DNA from: Liolophura sinensis
Lineage: Eukaryota > Mollusca > Polyplacophora > Chitonida > Chitonidae
Direction of reading: 5' to 3'
Length of the DNA: 64,000 nucleotides
NCBI RefSeq assembly: GCF_032854445.1
Contig: NC_088302.1
Location: 50,810,046-50,874,045 of the forward strand
Below, piece after piece: positions 28,441 to 40,900 of the stretch. Position 1 is the first letter of the stretch, and each line of letters opens with the position of its first letter. The notes below the pieces were generated by a model that ran no database searches, was not told the origin of the DNA, and saw only the letters and a program-made list of their open reading frames with translations. A program made the translations under genes and the position numbers.

Positions 28441-28838
28441 AGCTTATAACGCCAGGTCGGCAATATTTCAACTATACATGGCGGTGTGAATTAAGGTTGA
28501 ACACTCATGAGTTATTCATGTTGGTCATTATGTGTGTCTACAATGTATTGTCTTCTTGCAGGGCGAGTGCATGCCACCGAAGTGCTGCATGCCTCCACTA
28601 AAGTATCATGTCGAAGACACCAGACATGACACCCGACCCAATCACATTATACTGACACCGGGCCAATCAACCCTGTCTCCTTGCTCTAACCTCTCAAGCG
28701 AGAGGTTGCCAAGCGAGGCAACAACAAGTACCATTTGTAAAGTATTTGGTATGTATGCGATCCTGTCCGGGTTTGATCCGACCTTTTCCAATTTCCAGGG
28801 GGACGCTCTAGCTATTAGGCCACCGAAATGTGGTTTAA
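28441..28838. other. Spacer between two related minisatellites
   Basis: The 105-codon plus frame at 28532-28849 has no recognised domain. Unlike the flanks it is not repetitive, so it may be an insertion that split an older array. Confidence 0.45.
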
Positions 28839-29300
28839 ATTATTGTTAAACCACAAAAGATACTCATGTGGAATAATGTGAAGGCATATGCGTGTGAAAT
28901 AATTTTCATCGTAAGAAATTCGCATGGAATAATATGAAGGTTCCATGGAATATTGAATTATAATGTAGAAGCCACACGAGGAAGTCGTGTTGAATATTGT
29001 TAAAACTTCACGAGGTATTTGAGTTGAATAGCGAAAAAGAACCATACCATATTCGTGTGGAATAATCTTAAAAGAGAAATTGCTTTGAATTATGTTATAG
29101 AACCACACTGGTGTACACTATTTCTGTCTAATAATATTAAAGATTATTCGTATAATACGTTTCAACCACATTGAAAAATTCGTGAAATTCTGGAAAATAT
29201 AAATGCCCTAAGTGATATATCTGTTAAAGAACCATGAGAAATTCGTGTGGCATGATGTAAGATCACAGCCCGATGTTCGTGTGGAATAATGTTAATACTT
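28839..29300. repeat. Diverged minisatellite, about 36-40-bp unit, related to the 34-bp array
   Basis: Repeated ATTCGTGTGGAATAATGTTA plus AAGAACCACACGAGA-like units. The ATTCGTGT-GG-AATGTTAAACCA skeleton matches the 27.7-28.3 kb array, so both probably derive from one ancestral array. Confidence 0.7.
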
Positions 29301-29331
29301 GTGCGTATTAAATATTTGAAAGCATTACTAG

Positions 29332-29634
29332 ATTTATTTGTTAATTTGATTTGCTTATGCGCCGTATATACTCAAGACTATTGCACTTATAAGAGGGTGG
29401 TCAACATTATGGTGGGGGTGGTCAGCATTATGGTGGGGGCGGTTAACATTATAGTGAGAGTAAACCGGGAAGAGCCCGGCCAAAACCAACGACCACCCGC
29501 GGACTAAACCTTTCCAGGTACGACAAGAGAGGGAGCCAGCTTGAGTTGGACTCACAGCGACCGCATTGGTGAGTATCTCCTCAGTCATTGTGCTGCGCTA
29601 GAACGCTAACTATACTCGGCCACACGGATGCCCC
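29332..29634 (-). mobile_element. tRNA-derived SINE with internal 21-bp triplication
   Basis: Full-length family member on the minus strand, with head GGGGCATCCGTGTGGCC, the B-box part, the core and the ATTTATTT tail. The CATTATGGTGGG core segment is present three times as a 21-bp unit (29397-29417, 29418-29438, 29439-29459), making the copy longer than usual. Confidence 0.85.
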
Positions 29635-30045
29635 TCATCATTACACAATGGCGTAAAATAACAGTGAACAAATGATTTGTAGCTTAACGCCATACTGGCC
29701 ATATCAGTCAGTTTGTAACAAATTGAAAAAAAATTGATATATTCATGTCGAATAAAGTAAAAGACATGAGCAAATCATCTGAAATGATGTAGAAGTACCA
29801 TTTATGATCCAAAATACAACCTCTATCAATCCTTTGTCTTTTATTATGAGGTTTTTTAACCCAGCTTCAGCGTTCCCAAGTTGGCTAAATGTGTGAGAAC
29901 CGTTAGCCCGTTTATAAATGATTATGACGTAATGCCACGTAAAAAATATTTAAGTCATATAAATATGGCTAAGCAGAAAATGATGTTGATCTAGACACAA
30001 GTACAGTAGATATTCATGTAGCATACATACACTGACTGTTGTGTC
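29635..30045. other. Non-coding spacer, nothing recognised
   Basis: AT-rich unique DNA between the SINE at 29332-29634 and the repeats starting at 30046. Confidence 0.6.
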
Positions 30046-30239
30046 AGCAGGTACACCTACAGAACCAACAGGTATTAGTACAGGACACTGTTTGTGGAGT
30101 CCTCAGGGGCATCTACTGAACTGTTAGGTATTTGTGTCAGGTGCTACTAAAAGACCATGTCTCCCTTTTGCATATGTTGGCTGTTAAGTCATTATGTACA
30201 CTTATGGAACAACAGGTATCCATGTCAGGTACTGCTAAA
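30046..30239. repeat. Degenerate repeats before the 67-bp array
   Basis: Recurring ACAGGTATT, GTGTCAGGTRCTRCTAAA and AGAACCA strings at irregular spacing (about 60-100 bp). They look like an older array. The 64-codon ORF at 30132-30326 spans this and the next array and is not credible. Confidence 0.45.
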
Positions 30240-31913
30240 GAACGATCACACATCAAGGACATAAAATCGTCTTCTTTGAGATTATGTGGTTGTGGCAGGT
30301 ACTGTGAGACTGACGCATATGAATGAACTAAAGATCATCGTCCTGGAGATTATATGACTGTGAGCGATATTGTGGGACTGTCGCATATCACTCACGTAAA
30401 GTGGTCTCCCGGGAGATACCATTGTTGTGGTGGATACTGTGGAACTGTCCCATATCAAAGACCTAAAGTGGTCTTCCTGGAGACTACATGGTTGTGGTGG
30501 ATACTGTGGGACTGTCGCATATCAAAGACCTAAAGTGGTCTTCCTGGAGATTACATGGTTGTGGTGAATACTGTGGGACTGTCGCATATCAATGACCTAA
30601 AGTGGTCTTCCTGGATATTACATGGTTGTGGTGGATACTGTTGGACCGTCGCACATTACTGACCTAAAGTGGTCTTCCTGGAGATTAAATGGTTGTGGTG
30701 GATACTTTGGGGCCGTCGAACATGAATGACCTAGTCGTCTTCCTGGAGGTTACATGCTTGTGGCGGATACTGTGGGGCTGTCCCACATTACTGGTCTAAA
30801 GTGGTCTTCCTGGAGATTACATGGTTGTGGTGGATACTGTGGGACTGTCCCATATTACTGACCTAAAGTGGTCTTCCTGGAGATTACATGGTTGTGATGG
30901 ATACTGTTGGACCGTCGCACATTACTGACCTAAAGTGGTCTTCCTGGAGATTACATGGTTGTGGTGGATACTGTGGGACTGTCCCACATTACTGACCTAA
31001 AGTGGTCTTCCTGGAGATTACATGGTTGTGGTGCATACTGTGGGACTGTCCCACCTTACTGACCTAAAGTGGTCTTCCTGGAGATTACATGGTTGTGATG
31101 GATACTGTTGGACCGTCGCACATTACTGACCCAAAGTGGTCTTCCTGGAGATTACATGGTTGTGGTGGATACTGTGGGACTGTCCTACATTACTGACCTA
31201 AATTGGTCTTCATGGAGATTACATGGTTGTGGTGGATACTGTGGGACTGTCCTACATTACTGACCTAAATTGGTCTTCCTGGAGATTACATGGTTGTGGT
31301 GGATACTGTGGGACTGTCCCACCTTACTGACCTAAAGTGGTCTTCCTGGAGATTACATGGTTGTGGTGGATACTGTTGGACCGTCCCACATTACTGACCT
31401 AAAGTGGTCTTCCTGGAGACTACATGGTTGTGGTGGATACTGTGGGACTGTCGCATATCAATGACCTAAAGTGGTCTTCATGGAGATTACATGGTTGTGG
31501 TGGATACTGTTGGACCGTCGCAAATTACTGACCTAAAGTGGTCTTCCTGGAGATTACATGGTTGTGGTGGATACTGTGGGACTGTCCTACATTACTGACC
31601 TACATTGGTCTTCCTGGAGATTACATGGTTGTGGTGGATACTGTGGGACCGTCGCATATCAAGGACCTAAACTGGTCTTCCTGGAGATTACATGGTTGTG
31701 GTGGATACTGTGGGACCGTCGCATATCAAGGACCTAAAGTGGACTTCCTGGAAATTACATGGTTGTGGTGGATACTGTGGGACCGTCGCATATCAATGAC
31801 CTAAAGTGGTCTTCATGGAGATTACATGGTTGTGGTGGATACTGTTGGATCGTCGCATATCATTGACCTAAAGTAGGTCACATGAATGACCTAAAGTTTT
31901 CCTCCTAGAGATT
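30240..31913. repeat. Minisatellite, 67-bp unit, about 25 copies
   Basis: Unit GGAGATTACATGGTTGTGGT, GGATACTGTGGGACTGTCCC, ACATTACTGACCTAAAGTGG, TCTTCCT. Units contain a hairpin-capable GTGGGA-CTG-TCCCAC in many copies and a TTGGACCGTCGCAC variant in others, and the two variants alternate in blocks. 67 is not a multiple of three, so reading frames cycle and end quickly. Confidence 0.95.
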
Positions 31914-32224
31914 CCAGCCGCCTTGACGAACGCGAAAATCTATCACGAACATAATTGTCATCGTTCTGATGGTATGATAATCCATCGGGAATGTTGTTTC
32001 TGACATTGCACTTTCATGCTTTTATTTTCCAAGGCCTACGATATGTTATATATTACGATGTTGAGGGCATATATTCCCAAAGACCTGTTTCGTTAAGAAT
32101 CACAATCTCAAAAAATTATATAATCTAAACGAAAGATATTAAATTGTTACCTTGGCCGATATTCTTATATCAACAAGCCGAGAAAGTTTAGAGGAATTTT
32201 CACACACTAATATCCCCTAATTAT
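31914..32224. other. Non-coding spacer, nothing recognised
   Basis: AT-rich DNA between the 67-bp and 27-bp arrays. Confidence 0.6.
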
Positions 32225-32359
32225 CATCGTACAGTGGTTACAGTGGGATTGCATCGTACAGTGGTTACAGTGGGAGTGCATCGTACAGTGGCTACAGTGG
32301 GACTGCATCGTACAGTGGCTACAGTGGGACTGCATCGTACAGTGGTTACAGTGGGACTG
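32225..32359. repeat. Minisatellite, 27-bp unit, 5 copies
   Basis: Unit CATCGTACAGTGGTTACAGT plus GGGACTG repeated five times at exact spacing with three or four substitutions. The 9-codon period gives an open frame (GLHRTVVTV repeats), an artefact. Confidence 0.92.
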
Positions 32360-32489
32360 GCACACATGTACATCCTATGCCATGATTTTATTGCAACAGG
32401 AACACATGACCTTCCTCATGTTCACATGAACAGAAACGCTCAAGAATCCTTGCATTATCATTGCCATAATGCCATATAGGTAAAGTAAG

Positions 32490-33175
32490 AGTGGCGCAGA
32501 CCAGTAATCTCAGTAACTGTCATGCACTTATCATATATAGTGGATTTCGCACAGATCGATACCCTTATATCATCACCATAAAGAAGAATACAGTGGAACT
32601 GGCACAAACCGACATCATAGCATTACTACCATGGAAAATACAGTGGATTTCACACGGACCGATACCCTGCTATTATCACCGCCCTGGAGAATACAGTGGA
32701 ATGGACACAGACAGATATCACATCATCACCGTTATGGAAAATATAGCGGACCTTAAACTGACACATTTCACATCATCACTCTCACCGAGTGGGGCTGGCA
32801 CAGGCCGATACCCTTATATCAATAGCGTCATGGAGAATCATACAGGAACTGGCACAGACAGATATCATTATATCATCACCGACAAGAAGAATTTGGTGGA
32901 ACAGACCGATATCATTTCATCAGTGTCGTGGGGAATATAGTTGAAATCACAATACGCCTACATTATATATCATTACTCACCAAGGAGAATAAAGTGGTGT
33001 TAGCTGGGGGTTATATCTTTCTATATCACCACCTTCATGTAGAATATTGTAGAAATGGTACAGACGGATATCATAATATCATTACTCTCACGGTGAATAT
33101 TGTAGAACTGGCACAGATCGATAGACTTATATCATTACCTTCCTTGAGAATAAGGTGGGACCATATTAATTTTAC
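32490..33175. repeat. Degenerate minisatellite, about 60-65-bp unit, about 11 copies
   Basis: Recurring GTGGAACTGGCACAGACCGA, TACCCTTATATCATCACC and GGAGAATA strings. The open frames at 32491-32940 and 32928-33185 show the same repeated residues and are by-products. Confidence 0.8.
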
Positions 33176-33609
33176 ATTAAGCTGAATTACATTCAAATGC
33201 TATAGCCAATAAAAACATAGCCCTTTCTCATAAAAGAAAACTTCGGAAATCGCCGTGTTAGACAAAGATTATATCGCCATGATGACTTATCCTTTTGCGA
33301 TGTGTTTAGCCTTTAACACTCCATCATCTTGTTCGTATGAACAGACACACAATCATCTACTCCTTGACATCATCCCGTTTATGAAGGGTGTATACCAGCA
33401 CATAAGATGGAAGAAGCAGTGTTCATACCAGACGGAAAGAATTATTTAGGTTAAAATACTGCATGGGCCCATTAGCGTGTAGCAAAAAACGTTTCCAAAA
33501 AGAGTGAACGTTTTGTTAAGTGCATTAAAAAAACTTAACTAAAACTTACCCACCATCGGGTACGCTAATCATTTGTGCCATTTTTGAAGTCCTTGGTATA
33601 ACACTTCAT
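33176..33609. other. Non-coding spacer, nothing recognised
   Basis: A 64-codon frame (33255-33449) shows no family feature. Confidence 0.6.
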
Positions 33610-33737
33610 TTTTATTTATCTATTTTATTTGTTTAGCGATTACGCCGTATTCAAGAATATTTCACTGATACGATGGCTGTCAGCATTATAGCTGACATGA
33701 CTCGACATGATCTCACAGCGACCGCATTGTTAAAAGG
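33610..33737 (-). mobile_element. SINE copy with large internal deletion
   Basis: The tail and 3' core (TTTATTTATCTATTTTATTT, GCCGTATTCAAGAATATTTC, CAGCATTATAGC) run directly into the head-side ATCTCACAGCGACCGCATTG. The roughly 120 bp between is lost. Confidence 0.75.
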
Positions 33738-36700
33738 TTTTAAACAGACACTTCAAATAACAAAGCTGGAACTTCAACTTTGCAGGTAAAATAACATACA
33801 GTGTATATTTTTAATATATTTAAATAAAGAAATGAATTTTCTGTAAATTTAGATGCCACTTTTCGTGAACAATGAAACTCTTTACATGTAAGTGAGCCCT
33901 ATTTCCGTGGTAAGAGACGTGTTTTTGCTTCGCTTCTCTTCTCACCATAAAACATCAACTTAATTCAATAAAATGACCACCGAGTGACCGGTCACTTGCT
34001 ATATTAGTCACGTCTTCGGCAAAGCCCTAGACTCCAACCATCCCGGTGTGGGCCATCTGTCGTATTACACGTCTGCTTTTTCTGTACATTGGTTTCTGTT
34101 TTGCCGAAGATGATTAAATATTGCGGTAATTACAGGGGCCATTGGCTACCTATTTGCTACAGCCTCAGTTCCTAGGCGACACCTCGGACTCCGTGGACAA
34201 TGACTTAAAAATGTTCTCTTCACACAAGACTGCTGCTAACAACATTAACATCAGGGTCATTCATCAACGTTCTCGGTTCGCCGCCACCAACGACTCGTCC
34301 CGGCTGAGTCTGGAGGCCAGATTTGCCGGGCGTCTTCCCATTAAACCTTTACCATGTGCCAGTGTTTACCAAATATAGATGCACGCCTCATAACAGCCTG
34401 ATGAATAATAAATGAAAAGAGAAGACTTGACGACTTAACAATTATGGCAAACTTCAGCGCCAGGAATTAGGGCAACCCGCCATACGGTACATATATTGTT
34501 GCCGCGTTCCACGGAAGACGCCCGAGGATCTAAAGTTGCGCTTCATTGGACTGATGCCATGGCGTCATAACACTATATCATATTTTAGCGCGGAGTTACA
34601 TGTGTTATACGAAGCTGCACGAGGCATCCTGCTACACGGTTGGGGTTTCTGTAGTGATGAGCTGGGTGACCGTGGGTCCGTGATTGTGGATCTGTGAAGG
34701 TGGGGTATGGGGGAGACGGGGATGGATTTATTACTTCCTTGCTGATGACAAGACCACCGGGTCGTCACCAGGGACAGGACACCATTCAAACCTTCCCGGG
34801 GTTTATCAAGAACTCATAGGGCATCGGTAATTGGCGATGTCGCCGTGGCGTATCAATCAGGGGCAACTTCACTGTATGCTTCTGACAAACAAATATGAGG
34901 TGAAGATTAATAGGCATAATACTGTCAGGTGTGTGTAAGGTGATGAATCACTCGTTTCGCGACCACTGATCGGGTTTAATTACATGGGGGAGACCGTGGT
35001 TAAAGGTTAGAGCACGGCTCTTTCACCTATAGCCCGCCGAATCACCTCGAGGACATTACGTTAGGCCTGAGGAAGTCATACAAGCGCTAAGGCACACAAC
35101 TGGAAACATTCCACCAGCAGGATTGAGAGTGAAGCCGCCATATATCAAGTGTGAAGTGACACGCCGAGACGAAGTGAAGAAAACCATCAAGGGCATGCAG
35201 AGGGAGCAATCTCCAACTTTATAGAATATTAATGCGAAATTTCAAAAAAAAAAATGAAAAGCCGCCAAGATGAATGATTTTTTCAAATTTTTAAAACCAT
35301 ATATATAGCTAAATATTTCCTCATGCACCTGGCAGTCTATTAAACTGGAACACGGAAAATCATTCTGTAACGTGGCTAATATATTAAGTATACTTTTCGT
35401 GTTTATGTAGTCGTATTTTTTCTTCTCAAGTATAACAAACTTTTGAACAAATTTGTACGACAATGATTCAATGCTGTACTCAAATGTTACATATACACAA
35501 AAACGGTGGTCACTTTCATGGGAGGAGGAAAAGGGACACTAAGAAAGCCACAGGCCTTTGACAAATAAGTGGCATACTTTTTGACATGTGACGTACCCTT
35601 ACAAGGTCTACGTGAATGGTGAATGATGGCAAGTAACCTACAAACATCCTCCTTGTTAGACCACTTTAAGGAAAAGATAGCGCCTGGCTAAAACAAATTT
35701 CAATCCAAAGCAGGATACTCAAGCTTTCTAAAAATTATCGCACTTTATTATTTTAATGAGATTTCACCGAATAACATGTGGAATAAAATGACAATACTGC
35801 ACAAATGGCTGGTGTGAACAGAGGCAACCATCTTCCCAATTTTATCCAGTCAAGCACGTTACTATCAGACATGTCAAATTGCGCGGCTTAAGGTGTGACG
35901 TGGCCTTTACCGATTCACTCAATGAAGTGACACATAACACAGAACTACTGCGTTTGAGACCGTTTACAACGATTTAGTTACGTGTAGCCGAAGGGTCATT
36001 TCACACAGTGATGTGGGACAGGTTTGTATCATTCACGGACCACCATACACGTAAAATAAGTTGCTTTACAAGCTGTATAATATTCAACGACGCCAAATTA
36101 TGTCAAACACTAGCGTACCCTCTCGGCCCAAACCATATTCATCTCCCCCAATAAACCCTATAGGCCTACTTAGTCACTCCTCCTTTCAAATTATACCAAT
36201 ACATTTTTGTCGATGATTTAAGTTCAGTAGAGACGCCATAGGTGTATGGGAATGAGTAGACCGCAGCTCATCCGGCAACACTTAAAATTAACTAAATCTT
36301 ATGCCAAAACAAATTAAATCTTAAGGATATAAGTTTTTCTTCTCTGAATTTATTACAACTGAAGAATTTAAGTTTTGTTGCTTGGTCTTTCTCGCATACA
36401 AGGGATTTTTTTCTGTTTTCTTTCATAAAATACAGCAAAATTATTAAAATGCCGTGTTCAAGCCGAGGCACTTTCTCTGACGTCCGCGATAACTAGGTCA
36501 GCACTGTTTTCATCTTAAAAGCCGCCACTACAAATTTGAAGCATAAAATCCAGCGACAGTCGAATGCCAGTATATTCAATTACCGAGAAAGCTAGTTATC
36601 ACTTGGGCCGTCACCGCCGAAGTCCACAACCTTTATCTGCCATAGATTACTGCTTAGATTATCACATGGAAAGTACCTCCGACGTTCAAGAGCTGGAGTA

Positions 36701-37766
36701 AACGTTACGTCACCTTTCTCTCGATAATGGAGACGTGCTGAAGCCGTGTCAAACGAAGTTTCACTAAACTTTTATTCGGTTGAAAAAAATTAAAAAAAAA
36801 AAATTTAATGCCAGTTTATGATACCTTGAATGGTAGTCCTTCAGTGAACATAGACCTGAGTCAGGTGCTGTCTTTCATATTAAACATCCACACCAACACA
36901 TTAAACCTCTTTATATTGCCACCAAGGTCAAGAACAATAAACGCTCATGTTAAAGGAGAAGAAACCATAAAAAGGGTGCTAAAATCAGATGAAAGACAGT
37001 GAAACCATATTTGCAGATTTGGCCTTCAATATATTTTTTCATTTTTTTTTGCATGAAAAAATGGTTTTTGAAAATATGTATATATGGTGGCTATTTCGGA
37101 CCAACTTTTGGTGTTTATCGTCGTTGCATGTTTTAAACAATGATGTGATGCATATTTACTAAATATATTTGAAGGAAATTTGTTGTTTATATCCAAACAT
37201 GTGCATTTAATCTGAATTATGACAATTTTTATGAATATATTAAAACATAAATATGATCAAAATACAGGTTGAACACATTTGTTAGCTGAAAAGACCAAAT
37301 TCTAGTGCAAATATATTTATTAAACATGTGTTACATCATTTATAACATCATTACACAAAGACTATTTATATACCAAATGGTGGTTCCAAATACCTATCAT
37401 ACAAACATTCTTTTCTAGTGTCTTTTTCTCTTTAAAGAAAAATCGAAAGAATAGTGAAGACCACATTTACAACTAAATTTTCGCACTCTTTCATCTGAAC
37501 TTTATATAATTTTCACGTTTTCTCCACCTTAAACGGTTCTTATCCACGACCGGGATTGAACCCAGGTTCACACATTGCAGGTTCTAGCTATTCAACATAA
37601 ATACGCATCTTAATCAATCTGTCAATGTCCTTCCCTTTAAGCAAGTTTAGTTCAACAAACTTATAGAAACATGCTGAAACAAAAGGAATTAATGACTATG
37701 GCTGAGCGTCAAATCGCTAATGTTTCCGCCATATCGAAGCGATAAATGTGAAAGTAAATAAAGATG
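33738..37766. other. Non-coding stretch with possible regulatory DNA
   Basis: No gene found. 34480-35130 is GC-richer and contains Runx-like TGTGGT/ACCACGG strings and TTTAATTACA. 36990-37500 is very AT-rich and is bounded by CAGATGAAAGA in opposite orientations (36988 and about 37490), a weak hint of another TIR element. Confidence 0.45.
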
Positions 37767-37955
37767 CTGGGCCCATATTTATCAAATGTCTTAAGATTTA
37801 AGGAAAAATTTCAAACACGGCTACAGTTGATAAACTTTGTTCTATGAATTTTTTTAACAGCAAAACAATGCACCAACAACAATTTGAGTTCGGTCTAAAA
37901 CACCTGCAATTTATGAATTAACTCTTCAAGTTGTTTGATAAACTTACGAGCCCAG
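37767..37955. mobile_element. MITE-like element with terminal inverted repeats
   Basis: The left end CTGGGCCCATATTTATCAAA at 37767 matches the reverse complement of the right end (CTGGGCTCGTA, then TTTATCAAAC) over about 35 bp with small gaps. The 189-bp length, lack of an ORF and AT-rich centre fit a MITE. No clear target-site duplication is seen, so the exact ends and superfamily are open. Confidence 0.55.
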
Positions 37956-40900
37956 GTCCAAAAGTTTGCTTACTTGCTTGTCTGGTTCAGGTTTAACACG
38001 ATTCTCAAGCAGGACACTTACCTATTGTCGTAGAATGATTGAGACAGGACAGGATACACATGTACCAATGACTGGAGGTAAAAATGTAGTTCTATACCTA
38101 CCCTAAAATGGAATGTAATATCATTCCACTGGTATTTAACGCCGCTCTTAAGCATTTTCCACTTTTAAACAGTTTGCTTCTTTAATTATGTCAGTTCGAT
38201 TCATCGGTAAAAAACGTCCGAGTGCACGGATACAACCTTCTCACAAGGCTCCTGGCTGTTACCCCTGGATATAAAGGGCACAGCGGAAACAAGGAGAGGT
38301 GGATTCCAACGCGGGATCTCATTGATGGCTACATCCAAGCATGCAGAGCTTTAAACGTCTGAGTCAGGGATTGCTTCCAGAATCTAAAGCAGTCACAGTT
38401 ACGTAACTATTATGGCACTATTATTGTGGTGTTTTAAAGAAAATGATAAGGCACAAGAGTCCCGTCTCATGTATAGTGACTCGCCATAGCTTTATAATGC
38501 TGTACGGCTATAACAAAAATATCAAAATCACAAAAGGTATGTTTATTAGTTCCGTCTGGCCTTCAGGATTGGAAACTGAAACGTACTAGCTGTCCAGGAT
38601 TGGCCATGTCATCGCTGCTCTGGTGCTGTACCTTTTTAATTATAAGGTGCAATGCAAATTGTCAATGATAATAAATGAAGCAAATTTACTTAGAGGATTC
38701 AGATTAGGTTTACCTCAATAACTTCATTTGATAAGTGACTTAAAATGTATGGACATAGTTGTGAAGAACAACCAAAGAAGAATGTTTGCTTCTTGGTATT
38801 TAATGTTCCAAACATAATATAGCCTAACAGCCGTTACAATGCCACAAGGAAATGGAAATGTAACAAGTTAGACGATTGGGATTTGACATAAACCACAAAG
38901 GATGTATAGCCATTAGACGTACATGCATTTCTCATTGTCATGTCAAAAAATAACTTTTGCTGGGCCGTTGTTTACTATTGCCACAAGTTGCTTATCGCAT
39001 GCAGTGAATCATGCGCAAACCCAACAACTATATACATTTTGGAGATTGTTTCATTGGTAATAACACAACGAAACAGCTTAGGAGAGTGCATAAGAAGGTT
39101 CTCCCTTTGCTGAGCGTAAGGTATTACGTTTACTTCGGGAGTTAGCTGGAGTACACAACTTTCCAGACAAAGGGAAGTTGAGTAAAAGGCGCGGTGAGGT
39201 GACAGCAGCCATAAGCCACGACCTATTACACGAAATTTGAAAACAGGCAAATATGAAGGGTATGAAGGAAGACATTATGTAAAAAGGATCAAAGAAGATT
39301 TCCCGAGGCGGTAGTTCGCTACATCACACTGAACTAAAATGGCGCATTAGGGAAGAGTAATGCTTGTTGCCGACGCTTCATTAATACTGGCAGTTTTGTC
39401 AAAGCTGCGTTACCCTCACTGGCCAGCCGGGCTGCACAGTTGGCGATATGAACCATGTCTGGCACCAGAATATCCTTCATATCGGACAACCAAAAATCAT
39501 AGATTGCTCGGGGATCAATTAAGGGGACTTTGAAGCTATTTGGCTTACTAATTGGCCGGCCAGATGAAGAGGGCTCGAAATTAGCATAGGCTGAAACCTG
39601 GTCTCGGCCCCTGGCCTATCTCCACTTGTGAGGGCTTTGTGCCAGCGCGGGATAATTTGATTCATAACGGGGATTATATCTCCCTGTGCTGCCCCTCCGG
39701 TGTTACACAGAACCTCCGGCATAATGTTAGTATATGCAAAAAGCAGCCGGCTTGATAAGTGGCGTGTCATAACCCATAGCGATCTATACTTCATTTAGCC
39801 CGGATTAGCTCGCCCCGGCTAAGGTACTTATGCGATCTTCTGGCCCGGGCAGACTACGAGGTTAGGGGTTCGGGTTAAAAGAGGAAGCCGACTCCTGCTC
39901 GCTTATCAATCACAGGTCATGGAGAAAACATCAAAATGGTAATTACTTATTAAACCAGCAGGACAGGTCCAAGTGAGGTAGTCAGATAGCCGTGAAACAA
40001 CATTAGGCTTCGGAGAGAGCGCCATCAGCTGAGCCAATCTTTAGCTGCCATACTGACACTTCGTCATATTTTCACTCGGGGGCCCCGTCAGTTCTCTCAG
40101 GTTCTAGCTGAAATTGAACTCCCGTCAAATAACGACTTTGGGTCGGGCCCGGAGTCTATGGGGTGTTACGACACGGTATGATAGAGCAGTCATAACGGAC
40201 CGGACGAGGACGTGTCCCGAGAGGCGTAATATTATCATGTATCATTTTCATCTCTTTCTTCTGGTGAACCGTAACTGCGCAGCATTAAGCGTCAAGTGGC
40301 CTGCCTGGTTCCGGGGTCCCCGCCTTGGGAGTTGGTGGTCAGATTAACGCCCGCGTTTTGCTCGATGTCTGCCCTTATCTCCACCCTGGATGACAAACAT
40401 GACCAACCTTGCGCATCCACCAAACCATAAAGAGGCAAGCATCGACAGTTCTCAGCTTTTCCGATTCCATCATAAGCAGGACTGGATTCTGTTTTCATTA
40501 AAAAACAAATCGGACAATGAAGACAGTGTTTCATTCTGATGTTTTGTTCTGTTCAGTTGACTCAAAGAATATATAACAATACGCACCTTTGTTTTTAAGG
40601 TCAACCTGACCTTTTCCAGTTGTGCACACAATCGATTACATGCGAATATATTTTTCCTTATGCGACGTCTAGTTTACCTCTGGTAGAAAACAGTCATCAC
40701 AGTACGGAGCAAATTACACCCCCCCCCCCCCTACCACCACCTTTCCAACAGGGTAACAAGCAAGATGTGGATTCCAAAATGATCGAGCCCATTCTGTCCT
40801 ATTTTGTCAAGAAATCCTCACAGCTGTTTTGTATATAATGATACCCTATTCTGCACATTGTCATTAGAACTAAGAACAAAAAATTTGATTGATAATATAG

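Noticed and set aside
27693-31913. CRISPR-like regular repeats
   Set aside because: Units are end-to-end tandem copies without unique spacers, in animal DNA; these are minisatellites.
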